DNA from: Nissolia schottii
Taxonomy: Eukaryota; Streptophyta; Magnoliopsida; Fabales; Fabaceae
DNA length: 64,000 nt
Direction of reading: 5' to 3'
NCBI GenBank assembly: GCA_003254905.1
Contig: QANU01102866.1
Span: 343,274 to 407,273 of the forward strand
Under the pieces are notes generated by a model. That model did no database searches and had not been told where the DNA came from. It worked only from the letters and a program-made list of their open reading frames with translations. A program made the translations under genes and the position numbers. Shown piece by piece: positions 52,156 through 63,689 of the stretch; position 1 is the stretch's first letter, and each line of letters begins with the position of its first letter.

Positions 52156-55100
52156 ATGATTAACACCACGACTGAATCTTCCTCTAACCACCATTCGCCG
52201 ACGGCGAGACGGAGAAACCTTCATTCTCCGTGGGCCCAGGTTGTTCGCGGCGTCGACCCTGAATCCTCCGCCGACGGAACGCGACAATCGCCGCCGCCTC
52301 CGCCGTCCTCCTCTCCCTCCTCTTCCTCGATTGCAGTCTCGGCGCCTGACCAGCCGATGAAGTCATCCGATTCCTCGTCTCCCAAGGCGATCCCATCCTC
52401 ACCGGCGGCGGACAATTCTACCTCCATGGCCGCTCCTCCGGAAGTCTCCGATGGCGGGGACGGCAATGCCGGCCGGTCTAGAAAGCCAGCTGCTTGGAAC
52501 AAGCCCTCAAACGGCGTCGTTTTTGCCGAGCAAAGTTCTGTGATGGGTGCTGTATCGTGGCCGACTCTGTCTGAAACGACTAACAAAACGTCTGGGAAAG
52601 TGGCTGCTGAATCGTCGTCGACCTCCAAGGTTGCTGCTGCTGTGGATGGATCAAACTCCACCACCACATCTCAGGTTAGATTCCAATAGAATGAACGCCT
52701 TTTTGTTTTGTTGATTAAAACTAAGGAGTTGATTCCCTTTGATCTTTTTGTTGCTTAGTGTCAGGACTCAGGTGTCAATTTAGATTAACGTATTTTGTGT
52801 TTTAAATAGCTGATCGTCAAATTCATAGCATTTGAGGGAAAAAAAGCATCCCCCTCCAAAATAAAATATTAAGAAAAAGAAAACCCAAACATGCACTTAA
52901 TCTAGTAAAGGTATTGTGTTTGACATTGTGGTTAATGTGGATTCTTTTTTCTGTACCAACTTTTCTGTCTTCGTTGAAACCCTATATGGTACAGTACATT
53001 ATGAAGTATGGACATGATTTTTAAAAGAAATTAAGTCTATGGATATATTGTTAATTATTGAGTGTGGAGATGGTTTGAAGAAGGAAAAAACACCAGTCTA
53101 TGGAGAATGATGTGGTGTATAGGGCTCTCCTTGAAATTGGCTCTATAATAACTGAAGGTTGTTTCTGCTTTTGTTCATTATGCTGTAATCAAACTAGCAT
53201 ATGTTCTTGTAAGGGAGAGCTTTATATTCCCATTCAATAGTGGTAACCTGTGAGGTGAGTCCTATCTGCTTGCGTGACCTTGCTGTTATTTTGTAGGTTC
53301 CTGTAACTTCCCATGCTCCTCAGCGACAAGCTACTAGTCAGGCAAAACCTAGCACTGCAACAAATTATAACACGCCAAATAGGCATAGACCGATGAAGCG
53401 GGGAAGCAGCAGCAGCATTGGGTCTGGTCTTGCTCACAGCAGCTTTTCCAATCCTCCCCCACCTCCACCGCCACCACCTTTTCCTGTATATCAGCTTCCT
53501 CCAGTTGGTTATGGTAATATGGTACCGGGAGTTCCAGACCATTCTCCAAGAGACCATTACCGGCATAATAACTGGGATGCGAGGCCTCTAGTTGGGGGCT
53601 TCGTGCCTGCAATGAATGAACACCGGGGTTCATCTCGCAGGGGTAATTTTGGGCCCCATTCTCGTGGAGATGGCTCCTATCATAATAATTACGGCAACCG
53701 ACGCGATCATGATCGCGGAAATTATGGGCATGCTAGAGATGCTCACACACACCAACCACGGATGCCTCCAAGGGGACTAAGGCACCCACCGCCTAATACT
53801 GCTGCGTTTGTCGGTCCCCACCCTATTGGTCCCTTTGCAAATCCCATGGGGTTTCCTGGTGAGTTTATATCTCATTTTCACGACAATGTGTTTCTACAAA
53901 AGTTAATGCGACTAATTCACCTTCATATCCTTTTTAGAGTTCTACTATGTTCCTTCCGTACCATTGGAACACTTTAGGGGCATGCCATTCTATACCCAAA
54001 GCCCTCCTCCGGCAATGTACTTCCCTGCTGCAGAATCTGCTCTTACCAATGCGATAGTCAACCAAATTGAATATTACTTTAGGTAAGTTTATTCTGACGT
54101 CTATTATTTATTATGTTGTCAACAAGTCTGTGACAGTTAATTTCTGATTTGTTTTTGACAGTGATACCAATTTAGTGAGAGATGAGTTTCTAAGGTCCAA
54201 CATGGATGAACAGGGTTGGGTTCCAGTTACCTTGATAGCGGACTTCCCTCGGGTAAGTTGACTCTGTTAGTTTTCCTGATTAAGCAGTACTTCCTGCATC
54301 TTTCTGTAGAGCATTGGAATATTTTCCTCTGTTTAATATGTTGGAATCAGAATACATCATAGTTATTGATTGCGGATAGCGGCGCAGAGCGGCCAACCCC
54401 AAAAAACACTATAGCGGGATAGTGGGAGCGGGATGACCGCTATTTCATTAAATATAGACAAATATTGCGTAATTTATACCACATACATACATACAAATGC
54501 TAAAGATTGAAATGTTAACCACAAACACATACTTATCATTACTAATCAAAAGTCATAATCTGATTTATGGTATAAATCACTAGTAAAACAAACATGAAAT
54601 ATCATAAGGAAAAATGATAAAATATTGAATCAAATTAAACCTAGGCCTGACTCAGATATAAGAAAGAAATTAGAGAAGGGAGGAGACAAGGGGCAGAAAG
54701 TCAGCAACAAGGAAAAAGAAAGAAGAGAGAAAAGCAGAGACAATGGAGGGAGGAGCAGAGGAAAAACATAGAGAGAAAGAGAGAAGTTCAGGAACAAAAA
54801 CAAGAGAGAAAGAAGAGAGGTGTGACCGAAGTGGGTTGCCAGAATATCCAATTGCAGTCGCCGGTGGAGGAGTTGTAGTCGCCTGAGAGAAGAGCAGAGA
54901 TTGCTCTGTTTTTCACAAGATGCTGCTGCGTAGAGGTCTAGAAGATAGGTTGAAGAATATTAGGTTGGAGAAGATGACTTTAAAGTGAGGGTACAATAGA
55001 CATTTCTTCATAATAAATTAGGGCAAAATAGACATTTCAATAGAAAAATGAGGGCAAATTGGAAATTTCAAGCCATTAAGTGAGGGCAAAATAGATCTTT

Positions 55101-57653
55101 CAGCAGCATAAGTGAGGGTAGGAAGGTAATTCATCATAAAACATTAAAAAATTAGGGTATGGCTTAAAATTGAAAGCTACTGTTCATCTTCTCTGAACTT
55201 CTTCGACAGATGCGGCTGCGAGGCCGTGATTAGCGCTGCAATTTGGCCGCGATAGCGCTCCGTGATCACGAAACGCGATGCAATGTGCCTCCCTGGTGTG
55301 GCGACTCCACTCCGCTCCGCACTGCACCGCTATGCCGTGATAGCGAGCGCGCTATTGATAACTATTGAATACATAACTAGAATTTGTAAATGTTGGTGGT
55401 TTTTTTTATTTACTACTTGGTTGTATGCTTGAGTAAGTCTTAGGCTTGCGGGTTTTTTTTTTTTTTATATTTTTCTTTTTGGTTTCAATAGATTGTTGCC
55501 TTTGACGACTTTCCATTACATAGCTGACAATAAAGCTTATTATACTTGTAACAATTACTGCGATTGAAATGATTTTGGTTGCTATGTATGGGAATGAGAT
55601 AACATTATATGTTTATGTAACTAGAATGTGTAGATATTGGTGTTTTTTGCCCCCCACTTCTTGGTTTTATGCTTCAGTAAGTCTTAGGCTTTGGGCTTTT
55701 CATTTGTTTTTGGCTTCAATAGGTTCTTGCCTTTGAGGATTTTCCTTTACAGGGTTAAAAATAAAGCTTATTACGCCAAAAACAATTATAGTGATTGAAT
55801 TGATTTTGCTTGGTATGTATGAGAATGGGACAACATTCTGTTTTTATGTTAATAGGCCTAGCCTTTTTGTTGTAAGCCTGCAATATATTTGGAATCTACT
55901 CTCTGGTGCCTTTTATGCCGTGATGCCTACTGCTTCAGCTAGCTGGCAGAAACGAGCAAATAGGATTTGCTTATTCAAATTTGAACGTACTATATTCTTT
56001 TGTTGTTGATGATTGATTGACTGATATCACATGATTAATGTTTGACACATTTATTGTTTGTAACTGTTTTAGTTGTAGTACTCTCCAAATTTTGCTTGTG
56101 TCATATTTAAATTTTCTCATTATCATTTGCCTTGAAATCTCTGTACTATTAACATATATGATGGTGTGAATGATGGATGGAAGTGGAACTATTTAAGAAT
56201 GGCTTTGTGCGTCAGTGAGCTTTAGATGAGGTGTTTTTGTTGTGTCCAAACCATTTTTTTAAATAGCATTTTTTTTTGGGTGAATTTTGAAGGGAATTGC
56301 CTTACCTATTGGGTTAAAGCCTAATCCCTTTGGCTGCAGACCAATATAGTTAGGCTCTCACCTCAAGTGGTGTTTCCAATTCAACTGAATGGATTTGTGT
56401 TGTAGAGATTCAACTTGAAATGACAAAAGATATCGTTCAGTTATATGGTGTGCCACCAAGGGTAAGGAGTGACGGAATTGGAATTTCTTAGAAGTTATCT
56501 GTTTATTGTTGCGTTCACTTTCTAACTCGTAACTTTCAAAATCTGGTGACTGAATGTTCAGTTATGCTCCCACTACCATTTCCTCCTCTCCCCTGAACTT
56601 CTTTGTTTTGTACCTAGTATGAAAGAGAGATGTAAGAGAGCAAGGTTACAGCGGGAGTGCAGAGACATGCAAATTTTCTGGCAGTTTCCTTAGGTTAGAA
56701 GTAAACCTGACCAATGCAGAGATGGAAAAGGAAGATTAGAGACCCTTCTGCATCCTTTTCTTTGGATAATAGTAAAGTGTTTATTTATCATTCTTCTGTA
56801 GGGAGTGGGTGGGACACATTTCAAACCAAAAAGTAATTGAAAATTTTCCTATCCGTACCTCTTGGTAATGGTATGCATATCAATATTCCAGTGTCCTAAC
56901 AAACACTTGAATGGAGTCTTATTATTAGTTCATTTGTTGTCCTTAAGCGAACTTCCCCTACCCCTTTCATTACCTTTGATCAACATCTCCTGCCAGTGCT
57001 TGTGGTACAATAGCTGTAAGAATAAGAACTTAGTTTCAGCTCTTGATATGATTAAGTTTCGTAAATACTATGCACCTTAGTTGGGCTTTTGCTCTATGGA
57101 ATATCAATTTTGCAGGTTAAAAGTCGAACAACCGATGTTCAATTGATACTAGATTCGCTGAGAAGTTCCACTGTTGTGGAAGTGCAGGTAAGTTCTGATT
57201 TTTTTTATTTTTTTATTTTTTCTGCGTGTCAATTTGTTATATAACGCATTACATTCACCGTCTCTACATGTATATGTTTGTATGTATTGAAGCGAAGCAG
57301 TGGAGGTGATAAATTAATGATCATTTTGTCAACTTATTAGTTTGGAAGCTAATCTATTTATTATAATATTCTCTAACAGCTTATTTCTCTCCCCCAACTT
57401 CTCAACTTCGCTGCAGGGTGACAAGTTGAGGAGGCATAATGACTGGATGAGATGGCTGCCTGCCCCTCATCTTCGGGCTGAGTCTGGTTCAATATCTCCT
57501 GCCGGATCAGGGTTCAATAAACTCGTGGCTGATTTTCAGTCCATCACCTTGGAAGAAGCAACTAAAGATGAAGGTCCAACGGAGTCTTCTGGTCAGTCTC
57601 AACTCCCAAATGGAAGTGATGGTGCTGCCGCGACTGTCACCAACAGCAATTAA
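52156..57653 (+). CDS. La-related protein, LARP1 family (LARP1b/c type)
   Basis: The exons are 52156-52674, 53297-53858, 53938-54082, 54162-54252, 57116-57187 and 57417-57653, joining in frame to 541 residues. The N-terminal half is low-complexity Ser/Pro-rich with SPWAQVVRG, a poly-Pro run near residue 222 and a RGG-like His/Arg/Asn stretch. The La motif (about residues 400-480) reads IVNQIEYYFSDTNLVRDEFLR, GWVPVTLIADFPRVK and then RRHNDWMRWL, typical of LARP1. No DM15 repeats follow, so it matches the shorter plant LARP1b/1c class rather than LARP1a. Such proteins bind mRNA and act in stress- or senescence-linked mRNA control in the cytoplasm. Intron 4 is 2.86 kb and contains a DNA transposon. 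The MULE sits just upstream of the promoter. Confidence 0.93.
54350..55374. mobile_element. hAT-like non-autonomous TIR element in LARP1 intron 4, with 8-bp target duplication
   Basis: An exact 8-bp repeat GAATACAT (54350-54357 and 55367-55374) flanks a 1009-bp segment. Its ends are imperfect inverted repeats: CATAGTTATTGATTGCGG on the left and, on the other strand, AATAGTTATCAATAGCG on the right. Both ends carry many GCGG/CCGCTAT words (ATAGCGG, GCTATAGCGGG-like). The interior holds five diverged ~31-bp tandem units around GAGGGCAAAATAGACATTTC (54988-55130). No transposase ORF is present. Eight-base duplications point to hAT, but the terminal bases are not the classic CAGGG form. Confidence 0.7.
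55375..55840 (+). repeat. ~235-bp tandem duplication in LARP1 intron 4
   Basis: Two copies (about 55375-55605 and 55606-55840) share ACTAGAAT.TGTA.AT.TTGGTG, AGTAAGTCTTAGGCTT, TTCAATAG.TT.TTGCCTTTGA and AATAAAGCTTATTA in the same order. The first copy begins right at the hAT-like element's target duplication. Confidence 0.7.
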
Positions 57654-58880
57654 AACGGTGCTTAGATAATCTGCCGCACTGCGAAATTCTTTGGATTCTG
57701 TGTCCAGTATTCAGCCTTGCGGTCCATGATTTCTGGTCTTTTTTTTTCCTCCCTCTTTTTCCCCTTTTTTTTGGGAGGTGATGGGAATAGAGGCTGTGGA
57801 AATTGATTATTCCTACAGTCACTGAGCTCGATTTTGATCGTAATTAAGTAGTGGAAACAGATAAGAATTATTTACAATATTTACGATCTGAAGATAGAGA
57901 GTAGTTGATGGAACGTGACCAAAACCTTGGAATTTTGATTGAGGCGGATTTAATGTTATTGATTTGTATAGATTTTATTTGGTGTTGATGATTTATTCTT
58001 TTTATTTTATTAATGATTTGGTGGCATTTTAGTTTTGCTCCGGTGTGATGATCGCATATTTTGTTATAGTTTTGCCGTTTGTATGATCTGAATAAATGTG
58101 CAAGAGTATTGTTGTTAAAATCTATCTAAAAATGTATACGATTTTATGATGCAAAAGCTTATTAGATTTTACTTAAAATTTAAATTAAATTTGGTAAAAT
58201 ATTCTGAAAAGCGTTTTTTAATGTTAAAAACCGTAAAAAAATATAACGTGTTTTTTTTTTTAAATTCATTGTTGTATTTGTTGTTTAATTTTTTTTTCTT
58301 TATTGTTTATCATGCCTTTTAAGTATAAATTGATTTTTTTTAATAGGCTATTTTTATTGGGCTTAAAGAGGGAAGCTCAAACTTTGAAGAAATTTAAATA
58401 AATGGGTTAATTGGGATTTGGGATATAAAAGTAAGCTAGATTTTATATTTTGACTTAAAATCCCTAAAAGTAAAAAGTTTATAGTCTTCTCTTTTCAAAC
58501 ATATACTCTTAGTTAGTCGAAATTTCATTGTTGTGACTTTTATATTCATACTTAAAACACAATTTTATATATCATTGTGGAGCTCAATTTTTCTCTTTGA
58601 TTTTCAAAGAAATGCATAAAGTAAATTCTTGAGCTTCATGTACTAGGTTTGTTTGGTATAAAATAAGCGAAAAAAAGGAAGGAATGAATAGAAGAAAAAT
58701 CTATAGATAAGGATGCCGAAGGAAGAAACCTATAGGTAATTGAAAAATATGGTATTATTAATTATAAATTCTATTGATACATATATCTTCTATATCTTTG
58801 ATACATGTATAAATATAATCACCCATATTTGAATCAAATAGTAGCGTATAACTTGGTTAACATGAAACAATGTTGATTAA
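57654..58880. other. LARP1 and GDSL 3' regions, AT-rich spacer
   Basis: This lies between convergent genes. The first ~300 bp are probably the LARP1 3' UTR. Nothing else is recognised. Confidence 0.5.
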
Positions 58881-59498
58881 TTAATTTGAAGGAGGAATAT
58901 AGCTTGAATTAGTAGCAGCGTTGTTGTTGTTGTTGTTGTTGTATGTTTGTAGTAAAGAAGACACCACGATCTCATAAGCTTTCTGAGTTGGATGGCCAGC
59001 GTCCCAGAAAACAAAAGCTGCTGGATTTGGGCACGACCCACTAAGTAAGTTACATGTCTCTGCAATCTCAGTTAGTCCTGTCCCACAACATCCTCTCCCC
59101 ACGTCCACAAACCCTGAAATCCATCATTTATAAAAAAAAGAAAAATAGATTAGACAAAATTAACTACCTTAATAATGATGATTAGCAGAGAGGTAACTAA
59201 GGGTGAATACGTAATGACCTGAGGCAGCAGGATTCATGATGATATCGAGGAGTGGAGTGTAGACATCGACGAATTGAAGGTTATAATCAGGAGCGGCGGA
59301 TTTGATAGAATTAACCGCCGAAGATAACTGGCCATTAAATGTGCTTGCTAGTTGGTTGACAACCTCAACACAAAGCCTTAAAGGCCCTCCCCCTGATGTT
59401 CTTGCTCCAGGCAAGCATCCAAGTGGCAACGTACTTAGCACCCACACTCTTCTTGCTCCAAGTTGATATAGCCCCTTCAAGTTAATTATAGCAATTAA

Positions 59499-59532
<34 letters not shown>

Positions 59533-61728
59533 AAAAGTAGTAATTAAGTGAAAGATTATTGAACTAGATTTTCCTTTTTATATCAAAGCTTAATTACTAT
59601 TTGATATGCTTATTAATTCTTTATTTAATTTGAAAACAAGTCACGTTTTAATCATGCAAGATTAGTCTTTAACCTATAAATATTTATGCATGGTAATTAA
59701 TTACGTGCTTATTAAAATTACAAAACTTAAGAGTAAAGATAAAATTATGAGATAAAAAGTAAAAGTTTTTGATAGTTTTCGATGCGTTTAATACATTGAA
59801 AATTTAAAAACATTATTTTTATTAAGCCCAAATTCTATGGTTCCTTTGTTAAAAAAAAAAACCCTAAAATTTTTAAGTAAGCAAAAGATAAAAGGTTTTG
59901 ATCGTTTTCAATGTATTAAAATCTTTAAAAATTTTATTTTAGAATAAAAAAGTAAAAGTATAGAAAAGAGAAAAACCTCTAAAATTAATTCAATTAGTAT
60001 AGGCAGCTTATACATAAGAAACAAACCTTGAGGAAATTAGAAGCCCAACCAACTAGAAGATTGGAATATGCAGGGAATAGCAGTCCTCTCCTCAGAGTGG
60101 AAGAGTAAGTGATAGCAATGTCGTTGTTGCCAGATGAAAACAGATACAAGCTGTTGGATATGATGTAAGCTGCTTGTTGTTCTCCAACTGCTGTTTTTAG
60201 CCTTCCTATGTAATCTTGGAAATTTCGTAGTTGAGCAGATAGTGATAAAACACCCTAACACACACACACACACACACACAAACACAAAAAAAAAAAAAAC
60301 TAGAAATGATCAATTTTTGAGAAAAAAGAACAAAGAAAGAAATGATCGATTTGTTGCATTCATAGTTAATTAATTAATTAATTAATTAATACATGAGTAT
60401 AAAATGTTGTGTACTATATATAGAATATTAAGTAATATATATGTGTGTGTGTGTTTTTTGGAAATATTATTTTGCAAATAGAGAAAATACATAACCACAT
60501 GTAATGTACTGTCCTTGAATATTCAACAGACTTTTATGACTTGACCAAGAGCTCAAAAATTACAAGGTAAATATCTCATCTAAAAATTAGAAAAATAAAA
60601 CAAGAAGAAGAAGAAAATCAAAAACGATGCAGCACCGCCACACGACCAGTGCTTTTTAAAGTGCAAAATGATACTCAGTATTTGTCATTTATGAATATAA
60701 TAAATTTAGAATTAAAAGGAAATAATGGATGGATAGCGATAAAAAGTAGTAATCGATAGCCATAAAGTGTGAGATGCTGCGTTTCATCTCTTAATCGTGT
60801 AAAACCAATAGTAACCAAGTGGTGAGCGGCTTGGTATGACAAACAACTTAAAAAAAAACCAAAACACAAACCTTTATTTTGACATATCTATATTCCAACA
60901 ACGTAAATATGTAAATTGTACCTGTATGCTAGCGGTAAGATCATCATTCCCTGTGCCAGCTGAAGCAAAGCTTACCCCAGTGGCAAGGTCTTGAGGACTT
61001 AAGCTTGGGTCAAGATATGCCGGCAACGTTTCTTTGATTCCAAAAGCCCCCGCTAATTACACAGAACAACATTCAAATTGTTAAACTATATCTATATAAT
61101 AAATTCACATGGAGTAATAGTGTTAACGAGAAATGCCTGTCTTATTTTTTTTTGTCAGACTTATTATTCTATCCTTTCTATACATACATATTTATTAAAA
61201 TTTAAATTCTTCTTATTAATTTTAGTTTTAGATTTTAATAAATGTACATATAAGATGAATACAATGATAAGTTAATTTAAAAAATAAGACTTCACACTTC
61301 TCAATATTAATATATACCATTCCTTGTCAACTTTATACATAACATTATATTAATCAATGTCACGGGTAGAGTTCACAATGTAATTGAGCCAATATTAACT
61401 TTACTCACTCACAAATATTTTGTTTCTTAGAGTGGAGGGGAATTAAAGGTGTGTGTATATATATATATATACCTATAAAATCAGAGGGGATTTTTCCATC
61501 ACAGAATCTCCCTGTTGGTTTTCCTCCGATGAAGTTCTTCCCATAAGGAGGAAAATTGCTCTTTGTTAGTGTTCTAAGGTTGTTGTTATTTCCGGTATCA
61601 AGGATTGAATCTCCAAATGCAAACACCGCCGGAAAACTTCCATTAGCTGCTTCTATTATTGGAACAACTCGGGTGGCAAAGAGAACCAAAACAGCCACAA
61701 CTAGCCTCTGACAGAATATGTTATACAT
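58881..61728 (-). CDS. GDSL esterase/lipase, EXL type (secreted)
   Basis: The minus-strand exons are 61728-61473, 61052-60922, 60254-60027, 59474-59219 and 59113-58881. They give 367 residues and the usual five-exon plan. A signal peptide (MYNIFCQRLVVAVLVLFATRVVPIIEA) is followed by block I FAFGDSILDTGNNN with the nucleophile Ser, then PPYGKNF.GGKPTGRFCDG. Block II G lies in VSFASAGTG and block III N in FSSGNNDIA. The catalytic Asp and His are in FWDAGHPT. RGCCGTG is also typical. Members hydrolyse lipid or phenolic esters outside the cell; the substrate is unknown. Exon 4 ends at a weak donor (CAG|GTCATT), supported by phase and homology. The C-terminus has a run of seven Asn encoded by a trinucleotide repeat. 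Confidence 0.92.
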
Positions 61729-61803
61729 TTTCCCCTTTGTTGAATATTCTCTAGCAAATAAAGTGATAGTGTATAGTATATGAATTTTAGTTTTGTTCTG
61801 TCA

Positions 61804-61813
61804 CCTTATATAG
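61804..61813 (-). promoter_or_regulatory. TATA box of the GDSL gene
   Basis: The minus strand reads CTATATAAGG about 76-85 bp before the start codon, implying a short leader. Confidence 0.65.
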
Positions 61814-61814
61814 G

Positions 61815-62139
61815 TGAACATGGGTCAAATAGTGATTCAATGCATTCTACGAACTCATTTGATTCTATTCCTTTTTTTCTGGGTACCGGCCATTGGATTT
61901 TTATCTTCTACTATTAATATTAGTATCACACTCAAAATAATTTGTAACTTTATTTGTTTTCTTCGTTTTGAATGGACATTCATAGTCGTTGTCAAATTAA
62001 TAACCTCATGATTTGTCAAAATAATAATAATATTGACTTTGAAATATTTTGTATAATTAAGTTAATAAATTTTCAACATTATTAGTTTTTTGACCTTATC
62101 TTGAACCGAAGTTGCTTAACAACAGCCGTGTATTTTACT
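61815..62139. other. spacer upstream of the GDSL gene
   Basis: AT-rich sequence without a recognisable feature; it presumably holds the GDSL promoter. Confidence 0.4.
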
Positions 62140-63665
62140 TTAAAAAATAATTTTTGGTAATATGTTTTTTTTATAGCTTTCAAATTTTTTTTCATTAAAA
62201 AATATTTTTTGAATTAATGATCATCTTTTATAGACTAAAGCCTTATCTTTTCATTAAAAAAATATTTTTTTATTAATCGTCATTTTTCATAAGTTATGAC
62301 CTTGTATTTTTGCATAAAAATGATTTTCGGTACTATGCATTTTTTACAGCTTATAACCTTCTCTTATTCATTAAAAATTATTTTTTTGGATTAATGATCA
62401 TCTTTCATAAGCTATAAATTTGTCTTTTTTGTTAAATATAATTTTTTTATTAATGAGCATTTTTCATAAACTATAGACTTGCATTTTTACTTGAAAATAT
62501 TTTTTGGTAATATGCATTTTCAATAGCCTACAATATTCTCTTCTTCATTAAAAAATATTTTGTGGATTAATGACCATCTTTCATAGGCTATAGTCTTGTC
62601 TTTTTGGTTAAAAATAAATCCTTTTATTAATGTGCATTTTACATACGCTATAACCTTGTACTTTTTCTTAAAAATGAATTTTTTAAAATTGCATTTTACA
62701 TAGCCTATAATATTATATTTTTACTTTAAAAATGTTATTGGTTAAAAAAGTATTTTTTTTAAGCCTATAATCTTATCTTTTTCATTAAAAATAATATTTT
62801 AATTAAAGATTATCTTTCCCAAGCATTTTCTTTTTGTTAAAAACAATTTTTTTATTAGTGAGCATTTTTTTAGAGGCGATATAGCTTTATATTTTTGCCT
62901 AAAAATAGTTTTTGGTAATATGCATTTTGCATAGAATATACAATTATCTTTTAAATTAAAAATAATTTTTTAGATTAATGATCATTTTCATAGACAATAG
63001 CCTTGTCTTTTTTTTTTTAATTAAAAATATATATTTTTTATTTATGAGCATTTTTCATAGGTTCCTTGTATTTTTTTTTTCTTACAAATGATTTTTCGTA
63101 TTATGAATTTTTCATAGCTTATTACCTTCACTTTTTGATAAAAAAAATGTTTTCTTGGATTAATAACCATATTTCATTGGTTATAGCCGTGACCTTTTTT
63201 TTGTTAAAAATAATTTTTTATTAATAGACATTGTTCATAGGCTATATATAGCCTTGTATTTTTACATAAAAATGGATTTTGGTAATATAAATTTTTCATA
63301 GCCTATACCTTATCTTTTTAATTAAAAAAGATTTCTTGAATTAATGACTATTTTTTATAGGCTATATAACCGTATCTTTTTTTGTTAAAAACAAACTCTT
63401 CTTTTTTAATCTTTTTTAATGAACATTGCCTTTTTCGTTCTAAAGAAACTTTTTTATAATTGATTATTTTTCATAAGCTATAGTCTTAAATTAATTTCTG
63501 CTCAAAATTAGTTTTCGAAAATATGCATTTTTGAGAGCCTAAACTATCTCTTTCTCATCAAAACTAATTTCTTGGAGTAATAATCACCATTTATAGGCTA
63601 TCATTGTCTTATTTTGTTGTAAAGAAACTTTTTTATGACTTATCATTTTTTGATAGGCTATGACT
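62140..63665. repeat. AT-rich ~60-bp minisatellite with ~180-bp three-monomer period
   Basis: About 1.5 kb is built from units with the core CAT(A)(G/A)GCTATA..CTT.TCTTTTT..TTAAAAATAATTTTTT. Three monomer types alternate: one with ATTAATGATCATCTTTCATAG, one with ATTAATGAGCATTTTTCATA, and one with GGTAATATGCATTTT.CATAGCC. The third type recurs near 62328, 62506, 62687, 62914, 63085, 63278 and 63510, giving mostly 170-230-bp spacing with one extra unit near 62740. Copies are strongly diverged, so the array is old. No ORF or transposon border is recognised. Confidence 0.75.
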
Positions 63666-63689
63666 TTGAATTTTGGGGTAATTACATAT

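Noticed and set aside
52221-52667. Minus-strand ORF of 148 codons opposite LARP1 exon 1
   Set aside because: It is an antisense shadow of the Ser/Pro-rich coding exon.
60808-60860. SINE-like A-box word (CCAAGTGGTGAGCGG) followed by an A run
   Set aside because: There is no B box and the match to the 40.6-kb SINE is only about 20 bp, so chance or a tiny remnant cannot be told apart.
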